DNA of 64,000 nucleotides from Verrucomicrobiota bacterium JB023 (GTDB taxonomy: Bacteria; Verrucomicrobiota; Verrucomicrobiia; Verrucomicrobiales; Akkermansiaceae). Position numbers and translations under genes: made by a program. The notes below the pieces were generated by a model. That model was not told where the DNA came from. It did no database searches and saw only the letters and a program-made list of their open reading frames with translations. The stretch spans positions 186,001 through 250,000 of the forward strand of contig JAUTCR010000005.1 in assembly GCA_030673895.1 (NCBI GenBank), given 5' to 3'. Each line of letters opens with the position of its first letter. The first letter of the stretch is position 1. Shown here piece after piece: positions 33,146 through 41,441 of this stretch.

Positions 33146-33979
33146 ATGCGCACTCTCCTCGAAGTCCTCGAACGCGGCACCGAATACCTGAGCAAGCACG
33201 GCATCGAGGATGCGCGCCTCAATATGCAGCTACTCCTCGGCCATCATCTGGCGCTGAACCGGATGCAGCTCTACCTCAACTACGACCGCCCGCTCTCGGA
33301 TGAAGAATTGGAGCCCATCCGTGTCTCTCTCAAGAAACGTTCGCAGCGCATCCCCCTGCAGCACCTCCTCGGCTCGGTCGAATTCCATGGCCGCGAATTC
33401 AAAAGCGACGAACGGGCCCTCATCCCCCGTCCAGAGACGGAAGAATTGGTCAGCCTCATTCTCTCTGAGCAAATCAATTCACCCACCCGTTTCATCGATG
33501 TGGGAACCGGTTCCGGCGTTATCGGAATCACCCTGGCCGAGAAACTCCCTGAGGTCGCCGAGGCCCAGCTAGCCGATTTCTCGCCCTCAGCTCTCGCCCT
33601 CGCCCGGGAGAACGCCGCAGAGCTCGGAAACGGGGTCAAGTTCATCGAATCCGATCTACTTGCCTCCATCGAAGGCTCCTTTGACCTCATCGTAGCAAAC
33701 CTCCCCTACATTCCTGACACTGAGAAGGATCGAATGGAACCGGAGCTTTCCCACGACCCCGGTGCAGCCCTTTTTTCCGGTGCGGACGGACTCAATCATT
33801 TGCGTCGCCTCATTGCAGACGCCCCCCGATTCCTCAACCCCGGTGGATTGCTTGCCCTCGAAATCGGCCATGACCAAGGGGCAGCGGTAACCACGCTCCT
33901 GGAACAGGCGGGATTGCGGGAAATCACGCTTCATTCTGACCTCTCGGGTATCCCGAGATTTCCTTTTGCCCGGAAGTGA
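33146..33979 (+). CDS. prmC: Release factor glutamine N5-methyltransferase
   Basis: PrmC methylates the GGQ glutamine of RF1/RF2. The 277-residue protein has the helical N-terminal domain (LLLGHHLALNRMQLYLNYDR, PLQHLLGSVEFHGREF) and the SAM-binding fold (LIPRPETEELV, FIDVGTGSGVIGITLAE). The substrate motif is VANLPYIPDTE, and GLLALEIGHDQGAAV follows. The signature NPPY is NLPY here, so one of the two prolines that frame the glutamine site is replaced by Leu. It is divergent from the DUF1573 gene. Confidence 0.93.
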   Translation: MRTLLEVLERGTEYLSKHGIEDARLNMQLLLGHHLALNRMQLYLNYDRPLSDEELEPIRVSLKKRSQRIPLQHLLGSVEFHGREFKSDERALIPRPETEELVSLILSEQINSPTRFIDVGTGSGVIGITLAEKLPEVAEAQLADFSPSALALARENAAELGNGVKFIESDLLASIEGSFDLIVANLPYIPDTEKDRMEPELSHDPGAALFSGADGLNHLRRLIADAPRFLNPGGLLALEIGHDQGAAVTTLLEQAGLREITLHSDLSGIPRFPFARK

Positions 33980-34079
33980 AGAAGCAGAATGGCCCAATTC
34001 ACTCCCTTTTTTGGTTTCACTTTATCGCATTTTGCCTCAGTTTCCGCCCCCCGCCGCTTGAACTAGGCGGCTTAATTCC

Positions 34080-35420
34080 ATGAATATCTCGGTTCAAAAA
34101 CTTCCGAACTGCCAGGCCACTCTCGAAGTTGAAATCCCGGCAGAGGCCGTCAACGGGTTGCGTGAGGACCTCGTCAAGTCTTTCATGAACCAAGCGCGCA
34201 TCCCGGGATATCGCCCGGGAAAGGCTCCGCGCAAACTGATTGAGAAACGTTTCGCAGGTGAAATCAGCGAAGAGCTTGATGGCAGGCTAATGGAACAAGC
34301 TGTCCAGGAAACCATCAAGCAAGAGGATGACCTCAAAATCATTGACATCTCTCGTCCGGACAAACTGCAGCATGAGGCCGATGGCAGCGCCCGCATGTCC
34401 GCCACCCTGATCATTGCTCCAGAATTCACCCTCCCTGAATACAAGGGACTGGATATCGAAATCCCGAAAATGGAGGTGACCGACGAGTTGGTTGACCGCG
34501 AACTCGACAATCTCCGCCGTCGTCAGGCGACTTATGAAGACTTAGATGATCGAGCGGTTGAAGAGGGCGACATCATCGTCATCAGCCACACCGCGACCAT
34601 CAATGGCCAGGATCCCGCTGAAGTGGCCGGTCAAGCCGTTGGCGAACTCGCCGAGACATCCGATTATTGGATGAAGGTCGAGGAAAACACGTTCTTACCG
34701 GGCTTCTGCCCGCAGCTGGTTGGCGCCAATGTCGGCGAGACCCGCGAGGTCAAGGTGACCCTGCCCAGCGAAGGCCCAATCGAATCCTTGCACGGTCAAG
34801 AGCTGGTCTGCCAAGTGACCGTCCAGGGCATCAAGGATGAAATCCTTCCCGATGATGACGCCCTCGTCCAAGCCTTGATGCCCGGAGGGAGCATGGACGA
34901 CTTGGTCGAAATCATTCAGAACCAGATGCTCCAGCAACTGCAGCGTGAGAAAGAGCAACTGAAAGAGAGCAAGCTGCTTGAGCAAATCAACAACGCGGTT
35001 GATTTCGAGCTGCCAGACGAATTTGTCCAGTCGGAGACGCAAGGTCAGGCAGATCAGATTGTCGAGAACGCCCTCCGGCAGGGTGCTTCCGAAGAAGAGA
35101 TTGCTGCTCGCGAAGAGGAGATCTTCAAGTCGGCAGGCGACCGGGCTCGCAATAACCTGAAGACCCAGTTCCTTCTCGCCGAGATCGCGGCGGCTGAAAA
35201 TCTTAAGGCGAACGACCAGGAGATCATTCAGCATATCGAATTCTTGGCTCGCCAAGCCAATAAGCCCGTGAAGAGCTACACCCAGAAGCTCGTCCGGGAA
35301 GGCAAAGTCGAGTCCATCCGTCACCGTCTGATGATCAGTAAGACCATTGACTTCCTGCTGGAGAGCGCGAACGTCACTGAAGTTGAACCAAGCAAAGATG
35401 AATCTGAATCAGCAGAGTGA
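34080..35420 (+). CDS. tig: Trigger factor, ribosome-associated chaperone/PPIase
   Basis: The 446-residue protein has the ribosome-binding signature in [18 protein letters not shown]. It has a PPIase-like FKBP domain ([38 protein letters not shown]) and a long helical C-terminal chaperone domain. The start is the ATG at 34080. A weak hairpin (34053-34059 with 34065-34071) lies just ahead of it, and there is no obvious Shine-Dalgarno sequence. It is first in a tig-clpP-clpX array, an arrangement shared with many bacteria, which links co-translational folding with degradation. Confidence 0.97.
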   Translation: MNISVQKLPNCQATLEVEIPAEAVNGLREDLVKSFMNQARIPGYRPGKAPRKLIEKRFAGEISEELDGRLMEQAVQETIKQEDDLKIIDISRPDKLQHEADGSARMSATLIIAPEFTLPEYKGLDIEIPKMEVTDELVDRELDNLRRRQATYEDLDDRAVEEGDIIVISHTATINGQDPAEVAGQAVGELAETSDYWMKVEENTFLPGFCPQLVGANVGETREVKVTLPSEGPIESLHGQELVCQVTVQGIKDEILPDDDALVQALMPGGSMDDLVEIIQNQMLQQLQREKEQLKESKLLEQINNAVDFELPDEFVQSETQGQADQIVENALRQGASEEEIAAREEEIFKSAGDRARNNLKTQFLLAEIAAAENLKANDQEIIQHIEFLARQANKPVKSYTQKLVREGKVESIRHRLMISKTIDFLLESANVTEVEPSKDESESAE

Positions 35421-35421
35421 A

Positions 35422-36063
35422 ATGACCCCTCCTCAAAACAACTATTACCCTATCCCCCACGTCATCGAGCAAGATGGCCAGGGAGAGCGTGGGTATGACA
35501 TCTACTCCCGTCTTCTCAAGGATCGCATCATCTTCATCGGAACCGGTATCGATGACAACGTGGCGAACGCGGTCATCGCCCAGATGCTCTTCCTCCAGAT
35601 GCAGGATCCCAAAAAGGATATCCACATCTACATCAATTCTCCCGGCGGCTCCGTCACAGCCGGTTTGGCCATCTATGACACCATGCAGTTCCTCACCTGC
35701 GATGTGAACACCTACTGCATCGGGATTGCGGCCTCCATGGGTGCCGTCCTCCTGACAGCCGGGACGAAAGGCAAGCGCTTCTGCCTGCCGAACTCCCACG
35801 TCATGATTCACCAGGTCTCCGGTGGAGCTCAAGGCACCGCAGCCGATGTGGAGCGAACCATCGGCTTCATGTTCAACCTCAAGAAGCGCTTGAACAAGAT
35901 CCTCTCCGACCACACCGGACAAACGGTGGAGAAGGTCGAGATTGATGCCGACCGCGACAACTACATGTCCGGGGAAGAGGCCGCGGCCTACGGCTTGGTG
36001 GACAAGGTCCTCGAGAATCGCGCCGAGCACCCCAATCTGGCAGCCGATTCGAAGGAAAAATAA
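35422..36063 (+). CDS. clpP: ATP-dependent Clp protease proteolytic subunit
   Basis: ClpP forms the double-heptamer peptidase that degrades substrates unfolded by ClpX. The 213-residue product contains [40 protein letters not shown], the catalytic Ser in [14 protein letters not shown], the His in [11 protein letters not shown], and the Asp in [19 protein letters not shown]. Two in-frame ATGs are possible: 35422, one base after the tig stop, or 35398, inside tig. Both lack a strong Shine-Dalgarno; I chose the former. A stable hairpin follows the stop. Confidence 0.96.
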   Translation: MTPPQNNYYPIPHVIEQDGQGERGYDIYSRLLKDRIIFIGTGIDDNVANAVIAQMLFLQMQDPKKDIHIYINSPGGSVTAGLAIYDTMQFLTCDVNTYCIGIAASMGAVLLTAGTKGKRFCLPNSHVMIHQVSGGAQGTAADVERTIGFMFNLKKRLNKILSDHTGQTVEKVEIDADRDNYMSGEEAAAYGLVDKVLENRAEHPNLAADSKEK

Positions 36064-36073
36064 ATCACGATGA

Positions 36074-36113
36074 CAGGCCGTGTCGAAGGATCCGACTTCA
36101 ATGACGCGGCCTG
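36074..36113 (+). other. Stable RNA hairpin between clpP and clpX
   Basis: The arms CAGGCCGTGTC (36074-36084) and GACGCGGCCTG (36103-36113) form an 11-bp stem with one G-U. It continues into an inner GAAG/CTTC stem around a 7-base loop, with three unpaired bases on one side. It lies 11 bases after the clpP stop. No T-run follows, so it is not a standard terminator. It may protect the tig-clpP mRNA end or reduce read-through into clpX. Confidence 0.6.
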
Positions 36114-36199
36114 CTCCTTACATCAAGCTTCGGCTCTGATATTTACTTCACTTGGAAAGACGGTAACTTCGTTGTTATCGCCGCCCAATTCATTACCCC

Positions 36200-37465
36200 A
36201 TGGCACGCGCATCCAATCTCACCATGTGTTCCTTCTGTGGCAAGAGCCACTCGGAGGTCAAGAAGCTCATTGCAGGCCCTGGAGTCTATATTTGCAATGA
36301 GTGCATTGAAGTCTGTTCGACCATACTCGACAAGGAACTGGGAGGAGAAGAGCGCGAGCGGCTAGCCACTTCGCCGGACCGGGAGATTCCCTTTCCTCAT
36401 CAAATTCTGGCTCAACTCGATGAATATGTCATCGGTCAGGAGCATGCCAAGAAGGTCCTCTCGGTAGCGGTCTACAACCACTACATGCGACTTTTCCATG
36501 ACAACCGAAATCTCGCCGAGGAATTCAGCGAGGTCGAGGTGGAGAAGTCGAATATCCTCCTTCTCGGCCCCACCGGCTCAGGAAAGACCCTTCTGGCACG
36601 CACCCTCGCGCGTGTGCTGGATGTGCCCTTCTGCATCGTTGATGCGACTAATTTGACTGAGGCCGGGTATGTGGGCGAAGACGTGGAAAACATCATCCTC
36701 CGTCTCTTACAGGCCGCTGATTTCGATGTCGAAAAGGCTGAGCAAGGCATCATCTACATCGACGAAATTGATAAGATCGGCCGCAAGACCGAGAATGTTT
36801 CGATCACCCGGGATGTCTCTGGAGAAGGGGTGCAACAAGCCCTGCTGAAGATTCTCGAAGGCTCTGTGTGCAATGTTCCGCCGCAAGGGGGCCGCAAACA
36901 CCCGCAGCAGGAATACATCCAGGTCAACACCGAGAAGATTCTCTTCATCTGCGGGGGAGCTTTCACCGGGATGGAAGACATCGTGCGACGCCGCATGGGC
37001 AAGCGCACCCTCGGATTCCGCGTCAACGAGAAGGATGAAACTGAGCTCGATGAGAAGCAGAACATTCTCGAGAAGGTGCAGCCCGAGGACCTGTTGCACT
37101 TTGGCCTCATTCCCGAGTTCATCGGTCGTCTCCCCGTCTACTCCGCGCTCCGCCGCCTGAAGGAGGAAGAGCTGATCCAGATCCTCACCGAACCCAAGAA
37201 CGCCTTGGTCAAACAGTACTCCAAGCTCTTGGCAATGAACGGAGTGCGACTGAAGGTCAATAAGGACGCCCTAGAGGAACTCGCGGGTGAAGCTGTCAAG
37301 CGAGGCACGGGTGCCCGGGCTCTGCGAAGCATCTTTGAACGACTCATGTTGGACGTGATGTACGAGATCCCATCGCGGGACGACCTCGAATCGGTCACCC
37401 TGACCCGGGACGTGATTAAAGGAACCAAGGCACCACTCCTCCGTAAAAAAAGGCAAGCTGCCTGA
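36200..37465 (+). CDS. clpX: ClpX ATPase, unfoldase of ClpXP
   Basis: ClpX unfolds tagged proteins and feeds them to ClpP. The 421-residue protein has the N-terminal zinc domain (CSFCGKS...[10 protein letters not shown]), Walker [18 protein letters not shown] (about residue 122), [13 protein letters not shown], the pore-loop region [14 protein letters not shown], the sensor block [15 protein letters not shown], and [17 protein letters not shown]-like sensor II ([16 protein letters not shown]). It is 136 bases from clpP, more than expected for tight coupling, with a hairpin in between. It may therefore have its own promoter. Confidence 0.97.
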   Translation: MARASNLTMCSFCGKSHSEVKKLIAGPGVYICNECIEVCSTILDKELGGEERERLATSPDREIPFPHQILAQLDEYVIGQEHAKKVLSVAVYNHYMRLFHDNRNLAEEFSEVEVEKSNILLLGPTGSGKTLLARTLARVLDVPFCIVDATNLTEAGYVGEDVENIILRLLQAADFDVEKAEQGIIYIDEIDKIGRKTENVSITRDVSGEGVQQALLKILEGSVCNVPPQGGRKHPQQEYIQVNTEKILFICGGAFTGMEDIVRRRMGKRTLGFRVNEKDETELDEKQNILEKVQPEDLLHFGLIPEFIGRLPVYSALRRLKEEELIQILTEPKNALVKQYSKLLAMNGVRLKVNKDALEELAGEAVKRGTGARALRSIFERLMLDVMYEIPSRDDLESVTLTRDVIKGTKAPLLRKKRQAA

Positions 37466-37484
37466 ACCGCTTCGCTCAGCTGCT

Positions 37485-37865
37485 ATGATGAGATCCCTGA
37501 TCTGGCTAATTCTCCCTCTTGCCGTTTCGTGTTCGTCGATTCCTGACGAAAACGAAGATATCGAGCAGGGCCCCTTGCCCCCGCCCGATGGAGCGATCAT
37601 CGACCAACCGGAGGAAACCCTAGAGGGCATCGAGACTCTCGAAGGCACCGAGGCCGCAGCACTCCCCACCCCGCCTGCCAACGACCAAGGCTTGCCCAGT
37701 GAGACGCTTCAGACAGTCGGTAAGTATAAGGTAAGCGACGTCACGGAGAATCTGCCGGACGGCTCAAGTCTGGCTGCCCCGGTTCTTCCCTTGACTCCCG
37801 AGACCACGAGCAATGAGCCCACCTCCAAGCCAATCGTGGTCGAGCCTGGCAGTAGCCTCGATTAG
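37485..37865 (+). CDS. Small acidic lipoprotein
   Basis: This 126-residue protein has a lipoprotein signal (LIWLILPLAVSC, with Cys as the probable lipidated residue). A disordered-looking acidic and Pro/Thr-rich chain follows, with repeated ET.E/GIETLEGTE segments. No domain is recognised. It starts 20 bases after clpX, so it may ride on the clpX transcript, and ends one base from the convergent ybeY stop. ATGATG at 37485/37488 leaves the exact start open. Confidence 0.65.
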   Translation: MMRSLIWLILPLAVSCSSIPDENEDIEQGPLPPPDGAIIDQPEETLEGIETLEGTEAAALPTPPANDQGLPSETLQTVGKYKVSDVTENLPDGSSLAAPVLPLTPETTSNEPTSKPIVVEPGSSLD

Positions 37866-37866
37866 G

Positions 37867-38316
37867 TTAACGTAATTCGCGGCTGCGCCCCATCCATTCA
37901 GCCCAAATCTCCTCTTGCAGCCTCGCCATCTCGGCGCGTTCCTGGCTCTCTCGATCGTCAAAGCCCGCGAGGTGCAGAAGGCCATGAACGAGATACAACA
38001 GAGTCTCCCCAAAGGTGGACTTCCCGTAGTCTCCCGCCCTTTGAAGCGCCATCTCCGTGCTAATCAGGATCTCTCCATGCGGGAAGGTGATCACATCCGT
38101 GGCCGTCGGATCGTCGAGAAACTCGCCGTGAATGCCAGCCAGTGTTTCATCATCCACTAATGATACCTCGAGCTCAGAGAGAGCGCCCAAGACGCTCTGG
38201 GGCCATCGCTGGCACACCATCGCGGCAAGCTCCGGCAAGGCGGCGGTGAGGTCGCTCAGTTCGTCATCTGTCAGATTGGCCTGACAGTGCACATGCAATT
38301 CGGTGTCTGGTCCCAT
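37867..38316 (-). CDS. ybeY: Endoribonuclease YbeY
   Basis: YbeY is a metal-dependent RNase needed for 16S rRNA 3' maturation and ribosome quality control. The 149-residue protein has EVSLVDDETLAGIHGEFLDD, PTATDVITFPHGEILIS and the metal site HGLLHLAGFDD. The family's third His ligand is Asp here, a residue that can still bind zinc. The ATG at 38316 has a clear GGGAGGG Shine-Dalgarno within the end of the upstream PgpH gene and lies 4 bases after its stop. A GTG at 38355 would add 13 poorly conserved residues. Confidence 0.9.
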   Translation of the reverse strand: MGPDTELHVHCQANLTDDELSDLTAALPELAAMVCQRWPQSVLGALSELEVSLVDDETLAGIHGEFLDDPTATDVITFPHGEILISTEMALQRAGDYGKSTFGETLLYLVHGLLHLAGFDDRESQERAEMARLQEEIWAEWMGRSRELR

Positions 38317-38320
38317 CGTC

Positions 38321-39979
38321 TCAGTTCCCTCCCGCTTTCTTCCTCCGGCGCTCAAGTTCTTCCACTCTCACCACGTTCTTCGCCTCGGTATCTCCCTCTC
38401 GGCTCTTCTTTCCCTTTTTTTCCGAAGGATAAGCGATCCGCGTATGCATCATACTCCGGAGGGTTTTGGCAAAGACTTCGCGAATGGTCCGGATATCGTT
38501 CATCGTCAGCCCACAATCATCGAGCTGCCCGTCGCGAATCCGGGAGAGAACAATCTCATCAACCAGAGCTCGGATCTTGGTCGGATTGGGCTTTTCAAGG
38601 CTTCGGGAGGCGCTTTCCACCGCATCAGCAAGGGAGATGATGCCGCTCTCCTTCGATTGCGGACGCGGCCCGGGATAGCGGAAATTCTTTTCATCGACCT
38701 CAACCAGCTCCTCGTCAGCACCAGCTCCTTTGTCGTCGGCCTCGCGGGCGTCATGCTGCTCGCGGGCTTTCCGGTAGAAATAGTAAACCAACGAATCCCC
38801 ATGGTGCTCCTGAATGACATCGATGATTTCCGGAGCCAGCTTCTCCTTAATCGCGATATCGACGCCATCCTTGACGTGCGCAATGATCACCAACGCGCTC
38901 ATCGTCGGCGTGAGATCATCGTGCGGATTCACCTCGACCTGATTCTCTACGAAGTAGCCCGGCTTCCTTAATTTCCCGATATCGTGGAAATAGGCACAAA
39001 CCCGGCACATGGTCGAATTCGCCCCCACGGCTTCAGCCGCCGTCTCCGCCAGCTGGGCGACCATCAGGCTGTGGTGGAAGGTCCCGGGAGCCTCGATCTG
39101 CATGCGGCGAAGCAGTTTGTGATTCAGGTCACTCATCTCCAGCCAGCTGATCTCGGTGGTGAGGAGGAAGACCCCTTCGAGGAGCGGCAACAACCCGCTC
39201 ACCACCATCCCCGTCAAGACTCCCGTCCCAAAGACGAGCCCCATCTGCATGGCAACATATTTCCATCCGGCACCCCCATCCCGCCAGATGCTGGTGGGGT
39301 CAATCTCACCCAGCAGCAGAGCCAGAACGACGCCGACCAATCCCACGTAGAATCCAGCTCGTAAAAGCTGACCCCGCTTTCGGACTTTTCTAGTGACCAG
39401 CACACCCGTGTAACCGGCCACGAGGGCAAAGCCCAAATACTCCATCGCCAACTCGGGACGAACGACCATCGCCCCTAAAATCGCCGAAAATACCGCAGAA
39501 AGCGTCCCTATCCTTTGTCCCAATAAAACGGAATGGATGATCGGAACGAATGCCACCGGCATCAGCAAGAGCATGCCCGGCGGCTCCATCGCCAGCACCC
39601 CCCGCACCAGAAGCAGCTGCCCGAGCAGCCCCCCGAACGTCAGGAAAACCTTGCTCGTGCGATGGGAAGAGACCGGATGGTTGAAGTGAAAAATGAGAAT
39701 CGCGGCGAGCAAGATGACCGTGGTGACCACGAAGCCAGGAAGAATCCGGCCCTCGAAGCTGGCTCCCGGCGATTGTGTCACCAGCAAACCGGCGACGACT
39801 CCACAGAGAGCATAAAGTACCACCCGCACCCAGAGACTGCCTTCGATCGTCTCAGCCAATCCTCCCTGATCCTGGCGGCGTCGCTTCTTCCCGGAAGATA
39901 GCCCTCGCCTGGCGAGACGTTCTCTCTTGATTCGATCAAAGAATTCCACAGCAAAGTTGGTTTCGCCATACCCAGTCAA
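38321..39979 (-). CDS. Membrane HD-domain c-di-AMP phosphodiesterase (PgpH-like), short form
   Basis: PgpH-type 7TM-HD proteins hydrolyse cyclic di-AMP. This 552-residue version has about seven membrane helices (VLYALCGVVAGLLV, VVTTVILLAAILIFHF, GTLSAVFSAILGAMVV and others). A cytoplasmic HD domain follows, with APGTFHHSLMVAQLAETAAE, CAYFHDIGKLRKPGYFVENQ and EHHGDSLVYYFYRKA. The large extracellular 7TMR-HDED domain that precedes the helices in Firmicute PgpH is absent. A charged 45-residue N-terminal tail takes its place. The start is TTG at 39979, or GTG at 39949. ybeY follows directly, the usual neighbour of pgpH, but phoH is missing. Confidence 0.87.
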   Translation of the reverse strand: MTGYGETNFAVEFFDRIKRERLARRGLSSGKKRRRQDQGGLAETIEGSLWVRVVLYALCGVVAGLLVTQSPGASFEGRILPGFVVTTVILLAAILIFHFNHPVSSHRTSKVFLTFGGLLGQLLLVRGVLAMEPPGMLLLMPVAFVPIIHSVLLGQRIGTLSAVFSAILGAMVVRPELAMEYLGFALVAGYTGVLVTRKVRKRGQLLRAGFYVGLVGVVLALLLGEIDPTSIWRDGGAGWKYVAMQMGLVFGTGVLTGMVVSGLLPLLEGVFLLTTEISWLEMSDLNHKLLRRMQIEAPGTFHHSLMVAQLAETAAEAVGANSTMCRVCAYFHDIGKLRKPGYFVENQVEVNPHDDLTPTMSALVIIAHVKDGVDIAIKEKLAPEIIDVIQEHHGDSLVYYFYRKAREQHDAREADDKGAGADEELVEVDEKNFRYPGPRPQSKESGIISLADAVESASRSLEKPNPTKIRALVDEIVLSRIRDGQLDDCGLTMNDIRTIREVFAKTLRSMMHTRIAYPSEKKGKKSREGDTEAKNVVRVEELERRRKKAGGN

Positions 39980-40277
39980 GATTCGTCTTCAGGAACGAAG
40001 CTCCGGAGAGCTTCTCGAGACAACGCTTCGACTGGCGGCTGACCGACACCGTAGCATCTCCAGTCGCGCTGCCAAGCTTGTCGTTCGCCCACCCATCCCG
40101 CTCGGCGAAGGAACTTCATAAAGGATCCGCTTTCCCCAGAGCCAAACAATCAAGACAACTTAAAAAACTAAGAAATCCTTATGTTTTCATGCCCCACTTT
40201 TTCAAAAAAGAACGCACTTACGCCTTGGACATCACCCAGTGCCCGCCTTCCATCGCCAAAAGCAACTTTCTCACCCC
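39980..40277. other. Divergent intergenic region, 298 bp
   Basis: This region separates the minus-strand PgpH-like gene from the plus-strand HrgA-like gene. It contains a perfect 7-bp hairpin GAAGCTC-CGGA-GAGCTTC (39997-40014) in the leader of the PgpH-like gene. An AT-rich stretch (about 40145-40215) on the other side probably holds the promoter of the HrgA-like gene. I see no open reading frame of substance and no terminator. Confidence 0.5.
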
Positions 40278-41261
40278 ATGAGCCTTCGCCAACAACTTAA
40301 CGATAGTCTCATCGAAATTCTGCCCGTCGATCCGTCGGAGGCCATCAAAGGCACCGAGCTCATTCGATTGGTCAGGATGCGATTGGATGGCGACTATTCG
40401 GACGCCTCGCTGCGCTACCACTTCTCCATCATGTCTTGTGACCCGGCCTCCCCCATCGCCAAGGTGGAGAAGGGACAGGGCTACTACCGGCGGGCCCCGG
40501 CCGTGCCGGACCTGATCAAGGCTCGGGAAATGATGGCTCAAGGTCAGCTGGATGAAGTCGGCTCCGATCCCCGCGCCCTCGATTATGCGGTCTCCCGTAT
40601 CCAGAAATTCCGCGCGGTTGTCACCCGCTATTCAGAAGCACATCAGCGATTCCCCTTTCAGTTCCGGCAATCCTTGGGCAAAGGCGCACCAATCGGAAAT
40701 CTCTGGAAAATCCCCGATATGGTCATTGTCGACTGGGAATCCGGCGAGCCCGACGAGGCGGGCTTCCAGCTGGACCGGACCAATATCATGCTGCGGCGCT
40801 CTCTTGGCCTCGCCCCCTATCGGCTTGATGCCGTTTCGCTTAAATTGGCGCCCAATCTTGAGCTCCATCGGGAGGACTTTTTCCAAGCTCTCGCCGTTTC
40901 GGCATGGTGTAATTCCGGCGAACTTTATTATGCCAACTCCATCGCGGATGAGGCGCTCGCCGACGCCCTGCGTCACTTGGCCAGTATCCATGGAGTCGGG
41001 GTCACAACCTTTGGCTTATCCCTGCAATCACTTGATGAATTGCCGCCAGCCGAGCACATCCTCAATGCGCAACCTCGCGAGACGGAGGCGCTGATGGAAC
41101 GTCTCGACGTGAGGCGCATCGCCCCGTCCCGTCGTCGCGACCACCTGGACTGGGCCTCTCTCCAGAACCTCCGTATGGAGAATCCCGAAGTGCATGAACT
41201 CTTCGTCTGGATTGCTAAATCCCTCGACGCCAATCGCATCGAGCCGCAGAGTTACGAGTGA
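40278..41261 (+). CDS. HrgA-like protein: winged helix plus nuclease-like domain
   Basis: The 327-residue protein starts with a winged-helix-like part (LRQQLNDSLIEIL, GTELIRLVRMRLDGDYSDAS, LRYHFSIM, ending KGQGYYRR). The C-terminal half has KIPDMVIVDWESG, REDFFQALAVSAWCNSGELY and ALRHLASIHGVGVTTFGL. From recall of the family, these blocks match HrgA-like (COG2958-type) proteins, where they read roughly 'PDLVGVE', 'FFQAVSNSSWAN.G' and 'L..LS..FGIGVI.L', within a PD-(D/E)xK-like fold. The likely E-x-K position appears to be S-L-K (about 187-189), so catalysis is doubtful. No methylase or other restriction gene is beside it. The ATG at 40278 fits the winged-helix start. Confidence 0.6.
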   Translation: MSLRQQLNDSLIEILPVDPSEAIKGTELIRLVRMRLDGDYSDASLRYHFSIMSCDPASPIAKVEKGQGYYRRAPAVPDLIKAREMMAQGQLDEVGSDPRALDYAVSRIQKFRAVVTRYSEAHQRFPFQFRQSLGKGAPIGNLWKIPDMVIVDWESGEPDEAGFQLDRTNIMLRRSLGLAPYRLDAVSLKLAPNLELHREDFFQALAVSAWCNSGELYYANSIADEALADALRHLASIHGVGVTTFGLSLQSLDELPPAEHILNAQPRETEALMERLDVRRIAPSRRRDHLDWASLQNLRMENPEVHELFVWIAKSLDANRIEPQSYE

Positions 41262-41441
41262 CAGGCATCACGAGCCGAGGTTTCGATGAGCGGCGCGTGC
41301 CCTTGGCTCACGCCTACCTCTTGATTGGAAACCTTGAGACAGCGAAGCCGTTTCCTTTCGCGATTGGAGTCACTCATCTATCTCAATAATCACCGCGATT
41401 ATCCTTGTCTTGTATTGGGCTTGGCCTTGATTGATATCTCC

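Noticed and set aside
41325-41441. Longer TTG start for the TPR lipoprotein
   Set aside because: It would place the lipoprotein signal 39 residues inside the protein; ATG 41442 gives a proper lipobox.
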